From Flavobacterium sp. MFBS3-15 (lineage in GTDB: Bacteria > Bacteroidota > Bacteroidia > Flavobacteriales > Flavobacteriaceae): 64,000 nt of DNA. The notes below the pieces were generated by a model. That model had not been told where the DNA came from and made no database searches. It saw only the letters and a list, made by a program, of their open reading frames with translations. Both the position numbers and the translations under genes were made by a program. Below are positions 43,535-52,900 of this stretch, one piece after another (the first letter of the stretch is position 1; each line of letters starts with the position of its first letter). Location: contig NZ_JAPCHV010000014.1 of the NCBI RefSeq assembly GCF_026107645.2, forward strand, positions 1 to 64,000. Reading direction: 5' to 3'.

Positions 43535-45076
43535 TTAGAATGGCACATCGTCGTCGCCATCATTACTGTTCATGTTGCTGCCAAAGGCTTCATTGGCCGA
43601 AGGCAGGTTTTTGGTGATAAACGCAGTGTTGTCGTTCATGCTCGAAGGCAGGTCAGTAAAAGGCGAACCAAAATCATCAAGGTTATCGAACTTACCAAGG
43701 CTTCCGATGAACTTCAGCCTGATATTGTCAAGCCCGCCGTTACGGTGCTTGGCCACAATAAACTCGGCCTGGCCCTGTGTTGGCGACTGCTCCTCATCGT
43801 CCCACTCTTCGATCTTATAGTATTCCGGGCGATAGATGAACGATACGATATCCGCATCCTGCTCAATCGCACCCGATTCCCTAAGGTCGGAAAGGAGTGG
43901 CCTTTTGCTCGACCCACGCGTTTCCACCGCACGCGAAAGCTGCGAAAGGGCGATAACCGGTACTTCCAGTTCTTTTGCCAATGCTTTAAGGTTTCGGGAA
44001 ATGGTCGAGATCTCCTGTTCACGGTTCCCCCCACCCTTTCCGCTGCCACCGGCCGTCATCAGCTGGAGGTAGTCGATGATAATCATCCTGATGCCAAACT
44101 GCGATGACAGCCTCCGCGCCTTAGCCCTGAGGTCAAAGATCGATAGTGAAGGCGTATCGTCAATATAAAGCGGTGCTTTTTCAAGGTCTTTTACCTTGAT
44201 GCTCAACTGTTCCCACTCGTGTTTTTCAAGTTTACCGGTACGCAGCTTTTCTGACGAAAGCCCTGTCTCACTGGAAATCAGACGCGTAATAAGCTGGACA
44301 GATGACATCTCCAGGGAGAATACTGCCACCGGGTGGTTGAAGTCGATAGCAATATTTCTGGCCATGGAAAGGACGAACGCGGTCTTACCCATACCCGGCC
44401 TTGCCGCAATAATGATAAGGTCGCTTGGCTGCCATCCCGAAGTGAGCTTGTCCAGATCATGGAAACCTGTAGCAATACCGCTAAGGCCTTCTTTATTAGC
44501 AATCTCCTCAATGCGCTTTTTAGCCTGAATAACGAGGCTTTGAGCGGTTTCAGAGCTACGCTTGATGTTGCCCTGTGTTACTTCATACAGGCGTGATTCA
44601 GCCTTGTCAAGCAAATCGAATACATCGGTAGTCTCGTCATACGATTCCTCAATGATTTCGCTGGATATTTTTATAAGGCTGCGCTGTATATATTTTTGAA
44701 GTATGATACGCGAGTGGAACTCTATGTGAGCCGATGAGGATATCTTTTGCGTAAGCTGTATCAGGTAGAAATCGCCGCCTGCCAGTTCCAGCTTGCCCAT
44801 TTTTTTGAGCTGCGCCGAAACGGTTAATAAGTCAATGGGCTGGGTATCGTTGAAAAGCGCTACAATGGCTTCAAAAATATGCTTGTGGCCGTCTTTATAG
44901 AACGCATCAGGCTGGAGGATGTCGATAACCTCATCAACCCCCTTTTTGTCGATCATCATAGCACCCAATACCGCCTCTTCAAGGTCGAGCGCCTGCGGTG
45001 GCAGCTTGCCTTTCTCGAGGTTGATAATGGTTGCCTTATCAACTTTTACGGGGTTTATATTCCTGATATTTTCCAT
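43535..45076 (-). CDS. dnaB: Replicative DNA helicase
   Basis: The 513-residue hexameric helicase unwinds DNA at the replication fork. The N-terminal helical domain is at 25-170 and the RecA-like domain at 195-470. Walker A is ARPGMGKT (225-232); further motifs are FSLEMSSVQL, IIIDYLQLM (Walker B), ISRNLKALAKEL and the arginine finger region. The tail (about 470-513) is disordered and ends GDDDVPF, nearly identical to the SSB acidic tip DDDIPF. A -7-like box (TACATTCG on the minus strand, 45081-45088) is near the start. The small ORF at 43418 and the terminator follow. Confidence 0.96.
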   Translation of the reverse strand: MENIRNINPVKVDKATIINLEKGKLPPQALDLEEAVLGAMMIDKKGVDEVIDILQPDAFYKDGHKHIFEAIVALFNDTQPIDLLTVSAQLKKMGKLELAGGDFYLIQLTQKISSSAHIEFHSRIILQKYIQRSLIKISSEIIEESYDETTDVFDLLDKAESRLYEVTQGNIKRSSETAQSLVIQAKKRIEEIANKEGLSGIATGFHDLDKLTSGWQPSDLIIIAARPGMGKTAFVLSMARNIAIDFNHPVAVFSLEMSSVQLITRLISSETGLSSEKLRTGKLEKHEWEQLSIKVKDLEKAPLYIDDTPSLSIFDLRAKARRLSSQFGIRMIIIDYLQLMTAGGSGKGGGNREQEISTISRNLKALAKELEVPVIALSQLSRAVETRGSSKRPLLSDLRESGAIEQDADIVSFIYRPEYYKIEEWDDEEQSPTQGQAEFIVAKHRNGGLDNIRLKFIGSLGKFDNLDDFGSPFTDLPSSMNDNTAFITKNLPSANEAFGSNMNSNDGDDDVPF

Positions 45077-45185
45077 ATTGCGAATGTAAATAAATTTGAA
45101 GGGAAAAGGTTAAGTAATTGTTAAGTGTAATCGTTCAAAAAGTGTTGAAAACCTGTTGATAAACAAGTCTTTCCTGTTGAAAACC

Positions 45186-45216
45186 CAAAAAAAATCCGAA
45201 GCAGCAAGGCTTCGGA
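45186..45216 (-). terminator. accA terminator
   Basis: TCCGAAGC and GCTTCGGA arms (45195-45202 with 45209-45216); the A tract before them gives a T run on the minus strand. Confidence 0.85.
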
Positions 45217-45239
45217 CGTTTTATGCATTTCCTGCCCTG

Positions 45240-46193
45240 TTATTCCTTGTACTCACCCATTTTACTGTATTTATCCATCCTTTGTGCTACAAGCTCGGAT
45301 GTTGATAAATCTTTGAGTTCGTTATAGCCTTTCAGTATGTATTCTTCTACGCTTTTAAAAGCGGTTTCCCTGTCGTAGTGCGCTCCTCCCAGTGGCTCAG
45401 GGATTATGTCGTCGATCAGGTTTTGTTTTTTCATGTCATACGATGTCAGCTTCAATGCCTCGGCGGCCTGCTCTTTATATTCCCAGCTCCTCCAAAGGAT
45501 TGATGAACAGGATTCTGGCGATATGACCGAGTACCATGTATTCTCCATCATGTACACTTTATCGCCAACGCCTATACCCAATGCACCTCCTGATGCACCC
45601 TCTCCTACTATTATAGTAATAATAGGGGTTTTAAGACGTACCATCTCAAGAATGTTCCTTGCAATGGCTTCGCCCTGCCCGCGCTCTTCGGCTTCAAGTC
45701 CAGGATAAGCTCCCGGAGTATCCACCAAAGTCACAACCGGTATGCCGAATTTTTCAGCCATCTTCATCAGCCTTAAGGCCTTGCGGTAACCTTCAGGGTT
45801 GGCCATACCGAAATTGCGGTACTGCCTCGTTTTGGTATTATAACCCTTCTGCTGGCCGATGATCATGAATGACTGTCCGCCAATCTTACCCAGCCCGCCT
45901 ATCATCGCCTTATCGTCTTTGAAAGCACGGTCTCCAAACAGCTCCAAGAAGGTATTACCTGTAAGGGCACGCACGTGGTCCATGGTGTAAGGACGGCTCG
46001 GATGCCTTGACAGCTGTACCCTTTGCCATGCAGTAAGATTCTTGTATATTTTTTTCTTGGTCTCTTCGAGTTTTTTTTCGATCTGCTTGCAGGTGTTGGA
46101 CACGTCGACATCACTTTCCTGTCCAATGATCGTACACTTATCCAACTGGTCCTCAAGCTCCTTGATAGGGAGTTCAAAATCTAAATATTCCAT
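45240..46193 (-). CDS. accA: Acetyl-CoA carboxylase carboxyltransferase, alpha subunit
   Basis: The 317-residue protein matches AccA in length and sequence: [104 protein letters not shown] (in part), [19 protein letters not shown] and [15 protein letters not shown]. With AccD it transfers carboxyl groups from biotin-AccB to acetyl-CoA, making malonyl-CoA for fatty acid synthesis. It has its own promoter (46228-46257). Confidence 0.97.
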   Translation of the reverse strand: MEYLDFELPIKELEDQLDKCTIIGQESDVDVSNTCKQIEKKLEETKKKIYKNLTAWQRVQLSRHPSRPYTMDHVRALTGNTFLELFGDRAFKDDKAMIGGLGKIGGQSFMIIGQQKGYNTKTRQYRNFGMANPEGYRKALRLMKMAEKFGIPVVTLVDTPGAYPGLEAEERGQGEAIARNILEMVRLKTPIITIIVGEGASGGALGIGVGDKVYMMENTWYSVISPESCSSILWRSWEYKEQAAEALKLTSYDMKKQNLIDDIIPEPLGGAHYDRETAFKSVEEYILKGYNELKDLSTSELVAQRMDKYSKMGEYKE

Positions 46194-46227
46194 AGTATGG
46201 GCAGATTTTCATTTTTGGTTCGAACTA

Positions 46228-46257
46228 CAAAGATAAAAGTTTCATTTGGTATACAAA
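46228..46257 (-). promoter_or_regulatory. accA promoter, TTTG-N18-TATCTTTG
   Basis: On the minus strand TTTG (46254-46257) and TATCTTTG (46228-46235) are separated by 18 bases, matching the Bacteroidota consensus. The leader to the accA ATG is about 30 bases. Confidence 0.75.
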
Positions 46258-46267
46258 CCCGCAATGG

Positions 46268-47221
46268 CTAATTACTTTCACTTTTAGGCTTATTTTTAAG
46301 TATCCCGTTGATAATCACAGTACTCAAAATAACCAGTGCGCCTACATAAAATGCAGTCCCCATTTTTTCTTTTTCGCTAAAAACGATAAGTGCAAGAATA
46401 ATCCCATAAACCGGCTCCATGTTGATGGTAAGCATTACAGTATAGGGTGATATTACCTTCATTACGTGTACCGAAGCAATGAACGCATAGGCCGTACAAA
46501 ACGACCCTAATATCCCCAGCCACATCCAGTCCTCAGCGGTAAGCGTAAAAAACTCCACTGTGAATTTACCCGCAAAAAGCAGATAAAGCGAAAAGAAAAA
46601 TATGCCTCCTGCAAGCTCGTAAAACGATATGGCTACCGGGTTATATTCTTTTGCAAATTTACCATTGATGATAGAGAAAGATGCAGATAAAAAGGCTGAT
46701 GTCAATGCCAGCGCTATGCCCCAGTAATGGCCCGGGCCTGCAGCTCCGCCTGCCAGTATTTCCAAGCATTGCGAAGGGTTGTCAATAATTTTTGGGATAT
46801 GCTCTCCATAAATGATAATACACAAACCCATCACCACAACAAGCCCCATTACAATTTCCTGCCCGATGAGCCTCCTTCCATATACTACCGATTCGAGCAA
46901 TGTAGCAAACAGCGCCCCTGTTGAGAGGCAGGCTAATGTTATGGATATATTGGAGACTTTTATGGCCTCAAAAAATGTAAACCAGTGCAGCGCGATGATC
47001 AAACCGGCAAGTATGAACCACAGCAGTGCTTTAGCCGAAACTTTCATGGTGGTTTTCGTGGCGATCGCAAAAAGAAATATCAGGGCAACTGCAATGCACA
47101 TCCTGAACCATACCAGCGGAAAGGCATCAAGCGTGATGAGCGCCCCCAACACCGCCGTAAACCCCCACACAAATACGATAAAGTGAAGGTGGATGTAGCT
47201 TTTTATATTATCGGCGGGCAT
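46268..47221 (-). CDS. EamA/DMT family transporter
   Basis: The 317-residue inner-membrane protein has ten predicted membrane helices in two EamA repeats (about 10-145 and 170-300), with the typical FVWGFTAVLG, ITLACLSTGALFATLLE and SPYTVMLTINMEPVYGIILALIVFSE segments. Members export amino acids, nucleotides or metabolites; the substrate is unknown. It overlaps the LptF/G gene by 14 bases, so both are in the tgt-lptF/G-eamA transcript. Confidence 0.9.
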   Translation of the reverse strand: MPADNIKSYIHLHFIVFVWGFTAVLGALITLDAFPLVWFRMCIAVALIFLFAIATKTTMKVSAKALLWFILAGLIIALHWFTFFEAIKVSNISITLACLSTGALFATLLESVVYGRRLIGQEIVMGLVVVMGLCIIIYGEHIPKIIDNPSQCLEILAGGAAGPGHYWGIALALTSAFLSASFSIINGKFAKEYNPVAISFYELAGGIFFFSLYLLFAGKFTVEFFTLTAEDWMWLGILGSFCTAYAFIASVHVMKVISPYTVMLTINMEPVYGIILALIVFSEKEKMGTAFYVGALVILSTVIINGILKNKPKSESN

Positions 47222-48284
47222 TGCGCAGCAGGAATATAGCTAATATGCCAAATGTAACATTCGGGATCCATACCGCAACAAGCGGCGACATGCTCGATTT
47301 TTCGGCCAGGGTGCCGAAAACCTTATCAAAGAATATAAAAGTAAACGCCAGCCCAATACCCATCGCAAGGTTAACCCCCATACCCCCACGCCTCTTCATA
47401 GATGATACTGCCACGGCAATAATCGTCAGGATAAATGCTGAAATTGGAATACTGTATTTCTTATACTTTACCACGAGATAAGCATTAATATTACCAGACC
47501 CCCGTTGCTTTTCACTGTCAATGAACTTATTAAGCTCAGAGAGCGTCATGGTCTCGGCGGCATAGATCGTTGGCGTAAGGTCATCCGGCTTAAAGTTGAA
47601 CCTGAACTTCTTCTCTGCAGCCGACTCGATTTTGTCCTCCATCTTGCCAATGGTACGCTTGGTGTAATTGGCCAGTGTATAGGTGCTGTCCGCATCGTTC
47701 CATTTGATGGTCGAAGCATTCATTTTCGACACCATCTGGTTGCCTTTGAAGGTCTCAAGGCTAAAGTTTACGCCCATCTTCGACATATAGTTGAAGCTGC
47801 TCACATAAATATATTCATTGTCGCTTATCTGCTTGTAAACATCGGTATTCTTGCGTACTTCAGCGCCTTTCTTAAGGTAAGTAAAACGGAAGTCGTTGAA
47901 GCCCTTACTGGCTTTAGGTACAAAGAAAAAGCCCATCAGCAATGCCAGTATCGAAATGATGGTAGCCCCTACTATATAAGGCCTGAGGAAGCGCATGTAA
48001 GAAATGCCCGAACTCAAAATCGCTATGATCTCGGTATTATTGGCCAGCTTGGATGTGAACCATATCACCGAAAGAAACAGGAATATGGGGAACAGCATGT
48101 TGGCAAAATAGATGGTAAAATCGCCATAATAGCCCATTACCTGCAGGAACGGCACCCTGTTCTCCAGTATGCGGTTAATCTTTTCCGACACGTCGATAAC
48201 GATCCCTATGGGAATGAACATCAGCAGCATCACAAAGAATGTTGCCAGGTAACGCTTCAGGATATACCAGTCTATTATTTTCAC
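47208..48284 (-). CDS. LptF/LptG family lipopolysaccharide export permease
   Basis: The 358-residue protein has the YjgP/YjgQ layout: three membrane helices, a periplasmic jellyroll-like domain (about 140-255) and three more helices. MKIIDWYILKRYLATFFVMLLMFIPI (in part) at the N-terminus is characteristic. LptF/G form the permease of the ABC transporter that lifts LPS from the inner membrane to the Lpt bridge; a second paralogue and LptB are expected elsewhere. It starts 15 bases after tgt ends, and its end overlaps the eamA start. Confidence 0.93.
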   Translation of the reverse strand: MKIIDWYILKRYLATFFVMLLMFIPIGIVIDVSEKINRILENRVPFLQVMGYYGDFTIYFANMLFPIFLFLSVIWFTSKLANNTEIIAILSSGISYMRFLRPYIVGATIISILALLMGFFFVPKASKGFNDFRFTYLKKGAEVRKNTDVYKQISDNEYIYVSSFNYMSKMGVNFSLETFKGNQMVSKMNASTIKWNDADSTYTLANYTKRTIGKMEDKIESAAEKKFRFNFKPDDLTPTIYAAETMTLSELNKFIDSEKQRGSGNINAYLVVKYKKYSIPISAFILTIIAVAVSSMKRRGGMGVNLAMGIGLAFTFIFFDKVFGTLAEKSSMSPLVAVWIPNVTFGILAIFLLRNARR

Positions 48285-48299
48285 GCTTATGTTATTGTT

Positions 48300-49430
48300 T
48301 TACAGCCTGTTGCTCATTTGTTTTACCATCTTGTCCTTCCACTCACGGAAATCTCCCGCTAAGATATGCTTTCTTGCCTCACGAACCAACCACATATAGA
48401 AACCGAGGTTATGTATCGTCGCTATCTGCTTGCCCAGAAACTCATTAGCCGCGAAAAGATGGCGCAGGTAAGCCTTGGTATATTCGGTATCAACAAAGGT
48501 TATGCCCATTTCGTCGAGGGGCGAAAAGTCGTCCTCCCACTTCTTGTTCTTGATGTTGATGGTACCATGTGCCGTGAACAGCATCCCGTTGCGGGCGTTG
48601 CGCGTGGGCATTACACAGTCGAACATATCTACACCTAAAGCAATGTTTTCCAGTATGTTAATCGGAGTACCCACTCCCATAAGGTAGCGCGGCTTGTCCT
48701 CCGGGAGGATGCTGCACACTACATCGGTCATCGCATACATCTCCTCGGCCGGCTCTCCTACCGAAAGCCCGCCTATGGCGTTGCCCACAGCCCCTGCATT
48801 GGCTATGTATTCCGCTGATTCCCTGCGCAAATCGGTATAGGTGCTCCCCTGCACTATGGGGAAGAACGACTGGCTGTAGCCGTACTTGAACGGCAGCTTC
48901 TCCAAATGGCTGATGCAGCGGTCCAACCACCTGTGCGTCATGTGCATAGAGCGCTTGGCATAGCGGTAATCGCACGGGTACGGGGTACACTCGTCGAAGG
49001 CCATGATGATGTCGGCCCCTATGGTACGCTGTATTTCCATCACGCTTTCGGGGGAAAAGAAGTGGTATGACCCGTCGATATGGGACTTGAACTTCACGCC
49101 CTCCTCCTTGATCTTGCGGTTGGCCGAAAGCGAATACACCTGGTAACCACCACTGTCTGTCAGGATGTTACGGTCCCAGTTCATGAATTTGTGGAGGCCG
49201 CCCGCCTTCTCCAGTATGTCGGTTTGGGGGCGCAGGTACAGGTGGTAGGTGTTCCCCAGGATGATGTCGGGGTTGATGTCGTCCTTAAGCTCGCGCTGGT
49301 GCACGCCTTTTACCGAGGCTACCGTGCCAACGGGCATGAATATTGGGGTTTCGATGGTTCCGTGGTCGGTGGTGAGGGTCCCGGCCCTTGCTTTCGACTG
49401 GGGGTCCTTTGCTAACAGGTCAAATTTCAT
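48300..49430 (-). CDS. tgt: tRNA-guanine(34) transglycosylase
   Basis: The 376-residue enzyme exchanges guanine 34 for preQ1 in GUN-anticodon tRNAs (queuosine pathway). It has FMPVGTVASVKGV, DSGGYQVYSLS, FDECTPYPCDY, FDCVMPTRNARNG (catalytic aspartate region) and IATIHNLGFYMWLVREARKHI. The Zn-binding CxCxxC found in most bacterial Tgt is replaced: LDEMGITFVDTEYTKAYLRH has no cysteine, while the histidine of TIHNL remains. It heads the tgt-lptF/G-eamA operon; a TATCTTTG box lies 19 bases upstream. A broken copy of its 5' end lies at 49754-49846. Confidence 0.96.
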   Translation of the reverse strand: MKFDLLAKDPQSKARAGTLTTDHGTIETPIFMPVGTVASVKGVHQRELKDDINPDIILGNTYHLYLRPQTDILEKAGGLHKFMNWDRNILTDSGGYQVYSLSANRKIKEEGVKFKSHIDGSYHFFSPESVMEIQRTIGADIIMAFDECTPYPCDYRYAKRSMHMTHRWLDRCISHLEKLPFKYGYSQSFFPIVQGSTYTDLRRESAEYIANAGAVGNAIGGLSVGEPAEEMYAMTDVVCSILPEDKPRYLMGVGTPINILENIALGVDMFDCVMPTRNARNGMLFTAHGTINIKNKKWEDDFSPLDEMGITFVDTEYTKAYLRHLFAANEFLGKQIATIHNLGFYMWLVREARKHILAGDFREWKDKMVKQMSNRL

Positions 49431-49449
49431 ATTCCTTTTTTACGAGGGG

Positions 49450-49457
49450 CAAAGATA
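49450..49457 (-). promoter_or_regulatory. tgt -7 box
   Basis: TATCTTTG on the minus strand, exact TAnnTTTG match, 19 bases before the ATG. The duplicated fragment at 49754-49846 carries a decayed copy (TATCTTTA). Confidence 0.65.
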
Positions 49458-49594
49458 GGGAAAGACAGGGAGATTTTCAGGCCATTGAGGGAGACTTTTA
49501 GGTAGTAGCAGGCAGATATTTGAGCCGGGTTATGATGATTTTAGGGGGTGTGCCTGATGATTTTTGAGAAACCCATTTTTTGGCCCGGAATACG

Positions 49595-49620
49595 GAGCGA
49601 AAAATTGCCGTTTTTCGCTC
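49595..49620. repeat. 10-bp perfect inverted repeat in the tgt-island gap
   Basis: GAGCGAAAAA, loop TTGCCG, TTTTTCGCTC. It could be a two-way terminator but serves no known gene on its right. Confidence 0.5.
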
Positions 49621-49753
49621 TCGTAAATAATGTGATTTTGGGTGGTTTGTTTGAAAACAATTTTGAAACAAAAAGGGATGGGGTGTGTTATTGTAAGGTG
49701 ACTAAATAGGAGTTTATATTACAGCGATGAACATGACGCTTGCGTGGGGGCTG

Positions 49754-49846
49754 GGTGATGCTCCCAACCCTTGCTTTCGACTGGGGGTCCTTTGCTAGTA
49801 AGCAAATTTCATTTTGCTTTTTTAGAGGGTGTAAAGATAGGGAAAG
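49754..49846 (-). pseudogene. Remnant duplicate of the tgt 5' end and promoter
   Basis: This segment aligns with 49371-49464 over its whole length, with a 30-base identical block (49768-49797 and 49385-49414) and an identical AAAGATAGGGAAAG (49833-49846 and 49451-49464). It includes the tgt ATG (49810-49812), but the reading frame becomes ATG AAA TTT GCT TAC TAG: substitutions plus a one-base deletion create a stop after five codons. It is a dead copy of the tgt start and promoter, placed at the left edge of the A+T-rich island. Confidence 0.85.
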
Positions 49847-49952
49847 GATTTTAGGTTACGATGAATGACAGATTTTGATAAGTAGACATGAAAAAATACA
49901 TAAATACTATCATGATTAGAATAATAAAATATTTAAGGTTGCTAATACACCG

Positions 49953-52900
49953 CTAATTTTTTCTTTTCCTACTATTTTTTATTTGAGATAGGTCAATTGT
50001 ACCAACTATTTTTGGTGCTTTAATAATTATTCTGTCTCGTTTTTCTGACAATTCTTCACGTATCTCTTCTACTGGTAAAACTTGTTGAGTTTCTTCATTG
50101 TCAATGACATTATTGTCAATCTTATGATTTGAACTTTCCAATATTTGATTTTCTTCGGCATCTCTTCTAACATCAATTGCAAACAGACCATCATGCCTAA
50201 ATCCAATAAAAAAATTAACTTCTGAGGTTTCTTCTTTACCTTGTATAAAATTACCTACATGCGGCACAAAAAATGCTTCTAAACCAGATTGTAAAATAAT
50301 TTTTCCTTGCTGTCTGCTATTTATAAGTGATATAGTCCCCTTGACTCTTTCTAAATCTCCATCATTACTTGCTCGAAGTTTATGATTTATGAGACAGTCT
50401 ATACCATCTTGACGTCCATAAAACTCAAATGAAAATTTGTCGTATTTAGATAGTTCTCTGCATTTAGCGATATATTTTACCGCCTCTTTTTGATGTTCAC
50501 TACTAAAAGTATCGCCAGCTTTGATAGCCATACACGCGTTTAGAACATATAGATAGTAAGCTGATTCTAGATGCAGTATTTTCGCATCTTCACTATGGTC
50601 ATACCAGATTTTCAGACGCGAAATAATCTCTTCAATTGAAATACTAATATTTGAATATCTAACTAATTTTAGCCATAGTCTCAATGTATATAAATTACCT
50701 GGTTCTTGCAAAATGTTGTCATCAAGATTTTTTTGAAAATCTTTGATTTCATCTATTGTTAATAATGACCACGCAGTATTTATTTTTGATCGATCTCCTT
50801 TTACTTTACCCATCAATATAGAATTAATATACATCAATCTTAATCGCGGCCTGAAACTCCTGTCAGCTTTTTCAATCAAAGTTTTGTACATTTGAATTGA
50901 TGTTCGGTAATCGCCCAATAGCTCGAATGAACGACCTTCACTAGACTCCAAATAGTTTTTGGACTTAAGAATTTTATTGGTTTTGCCTAATGTTTCTTGC
51001 TGTTCAATAACAATTTGAGCCTCATCTATGAGTTCAACTAATCTTTCATATTGCTCTAGATACCATATGTATTTAGAATTCGTTATAAATGAATCTTTTT
51101 TATCTATACCCGATAATTCACGACCAAAATCTATCGTTAAAATAATTGTTTGAATTTGTGCAATATATGCGTGAATATTATATGGATTTATTGAACGGCT
51201 TTTATTAAAATAGACGTTAGCTTCTTCTGTTAAGTCTTTAATTTTTTTCTCATCAACAATTTCTGAACTTCCATCTTTACTGTAATTTCTTCTAAGAAGT
51301 TCTATATGCCTACGTTTACACATACCACCAATATGTTGTAGATTATAATCGGATTTGGCGTAATCCAATGAGCTAACAATATATTTTTCTGCTTCGGCAA
51401 ATTCTTCTTCTTCTTCCGCAGTCTCATAAATAAATCTACCTAAATGGCCTAAAAAATGACTTTCTGTAGGATATGCATCAACAAGAGCTAATAGAACAGA
51501 TTTCATTTGTTTTTTATTAGCAATGTCTCTTAATAAGTAAGAAAATTGCTCAGTAGACACATTAGTATTCCACTGCTCTTCCACTCCTAATAGATCTTCA
51601 TTATTTCGTTCGAGAAAAATACTTTTTAATATATCTCTAGTTTCTTCGACTAAATATTCATTATTTTCTTTAATACTTTTTATGAAATCTAAGCAATACA
51701 AACATAAATTATCTTTCCAATTTTCAGAATTATCTGCTCCTAAAACTATTTCTAATACTACGGTGGCAAACTTACTAAACCTCGGTCTCCAATATTCTGT
51801 ATACACTAAATTATCTTGATCATATTCTTGTATTAATATTTTTCGTATATATTGTTCTGCAACAGATGTTTGACGCAACTCTTCGGTTAAGCTTTTATTA
51901 AATAGTGACCTAAAAATTAATTCTGAAACATTTTTTTGTGAATAATAGTATACTAACGAAACGTAAGCCGTAAACCGAACTTGGTGTTCTTTCATCTTTT
52001 GAATATATGACTGAAGATAATTTATTAGCCTTTCTGAGTTATATTCTTCTTCATTAACAGCTAAAGCAAAATCTATAACTTCCGATGACAATGGAGCTTG
52101 TTTCGATAGTATCTCAAGAGTGGTTTTATGCTTAGCATATTGACCAACTTTTGACAAAAATCTATTACGCTCATTAATATCTGACATATAATCATTTAGG
52201 TAAAAAGACAAATCTGTTGCACGATCAATTTTCAAAATTCTTCTTACGTAAACAAAAAGTACATTTAATTTGTTTGCATTACAAATTCTTTGCAAATCTT
52301 CCAAATCATTTAATCCTATATCTGAAGCTTCTACTATGGCCAAAATTGGCCTATTTACTTTATCAATAAATAAGGATAGGGATCTAAAAGTATTTACTTT
52401 ATCATATTTTCCAATAATTACTACCGGAAATTGACTTCTACAATCAAATGCTAACCTATTTCCTAAAGTTGTTCCACCTGCCCCAGGTTTATGTAATAAG
52501 TCAAACTTTACAGATCTTTTTAATGAGGATAATTGTGATTGAATTTTCGCAAGGAGTTCATCATATTTAGATCTTCTAGCCTCTATATCGATAGATAACT
52601 CATACCAAGTTACTTTTTCTCCTTCAAAAAAAGGTGGAACTAAATCACTGAAATCCTTTATGTTATTTAATTCGATATTTTGATAAACTACTTGTAAATC
52701 ATTATCCAATAATTTACTGTAAATGTTTGATATGTCTATGAATGTTTGTTCTTCAAGTCGTGTACGAGCCGGAACTAAAATTTTTTCATTTTCACTGTTA
52801 TTCTTCTCTATAACATTTGACAATTCACTTATAAAATTTTGATGCGATAAATTGAAAACATTATATTTAATATCAAATTTATCAAATTCATGAATTTTAC

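Larger units (their letters stand above)
49431..49952. other. Gap between tgt and the SAMD9-like gene: hairpin plus tgt remnant
   Basis: No intact gene is seen in these 522 bases. They hold the tgt promoter, a perfect 10-bp hairpin (GAGCGAAAAA 49595-49604 with TTTTTCGCTC 49611-49620), a GTTTGAAAACAATTTTGAAAC stretch in pieces near 49650-49670, the tgt remnant, and then A+T-rich sequence leading to the large gene's 3' end. Confidence 0.55.

Noticed and set aside
43376..44107. 243-codon plus-strand frame over the dnaB 3' part
   Set aside because: Shadow of dnaB; no domain, and it crosses the dnaB terminator.
47505..48362. 285-codon plus-strand frame across the LptF/G gene
   Set aside because: Antisense shadow of an LptF/G gene with clear topology.
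49371..49846. Direct repeats flanking 49465-49753 as the ends of a small mobile element
   Set aside because: The right copy is the decayed 5' end of tgt with promoter, not a target-site duplication; there is no transposase between the copies.
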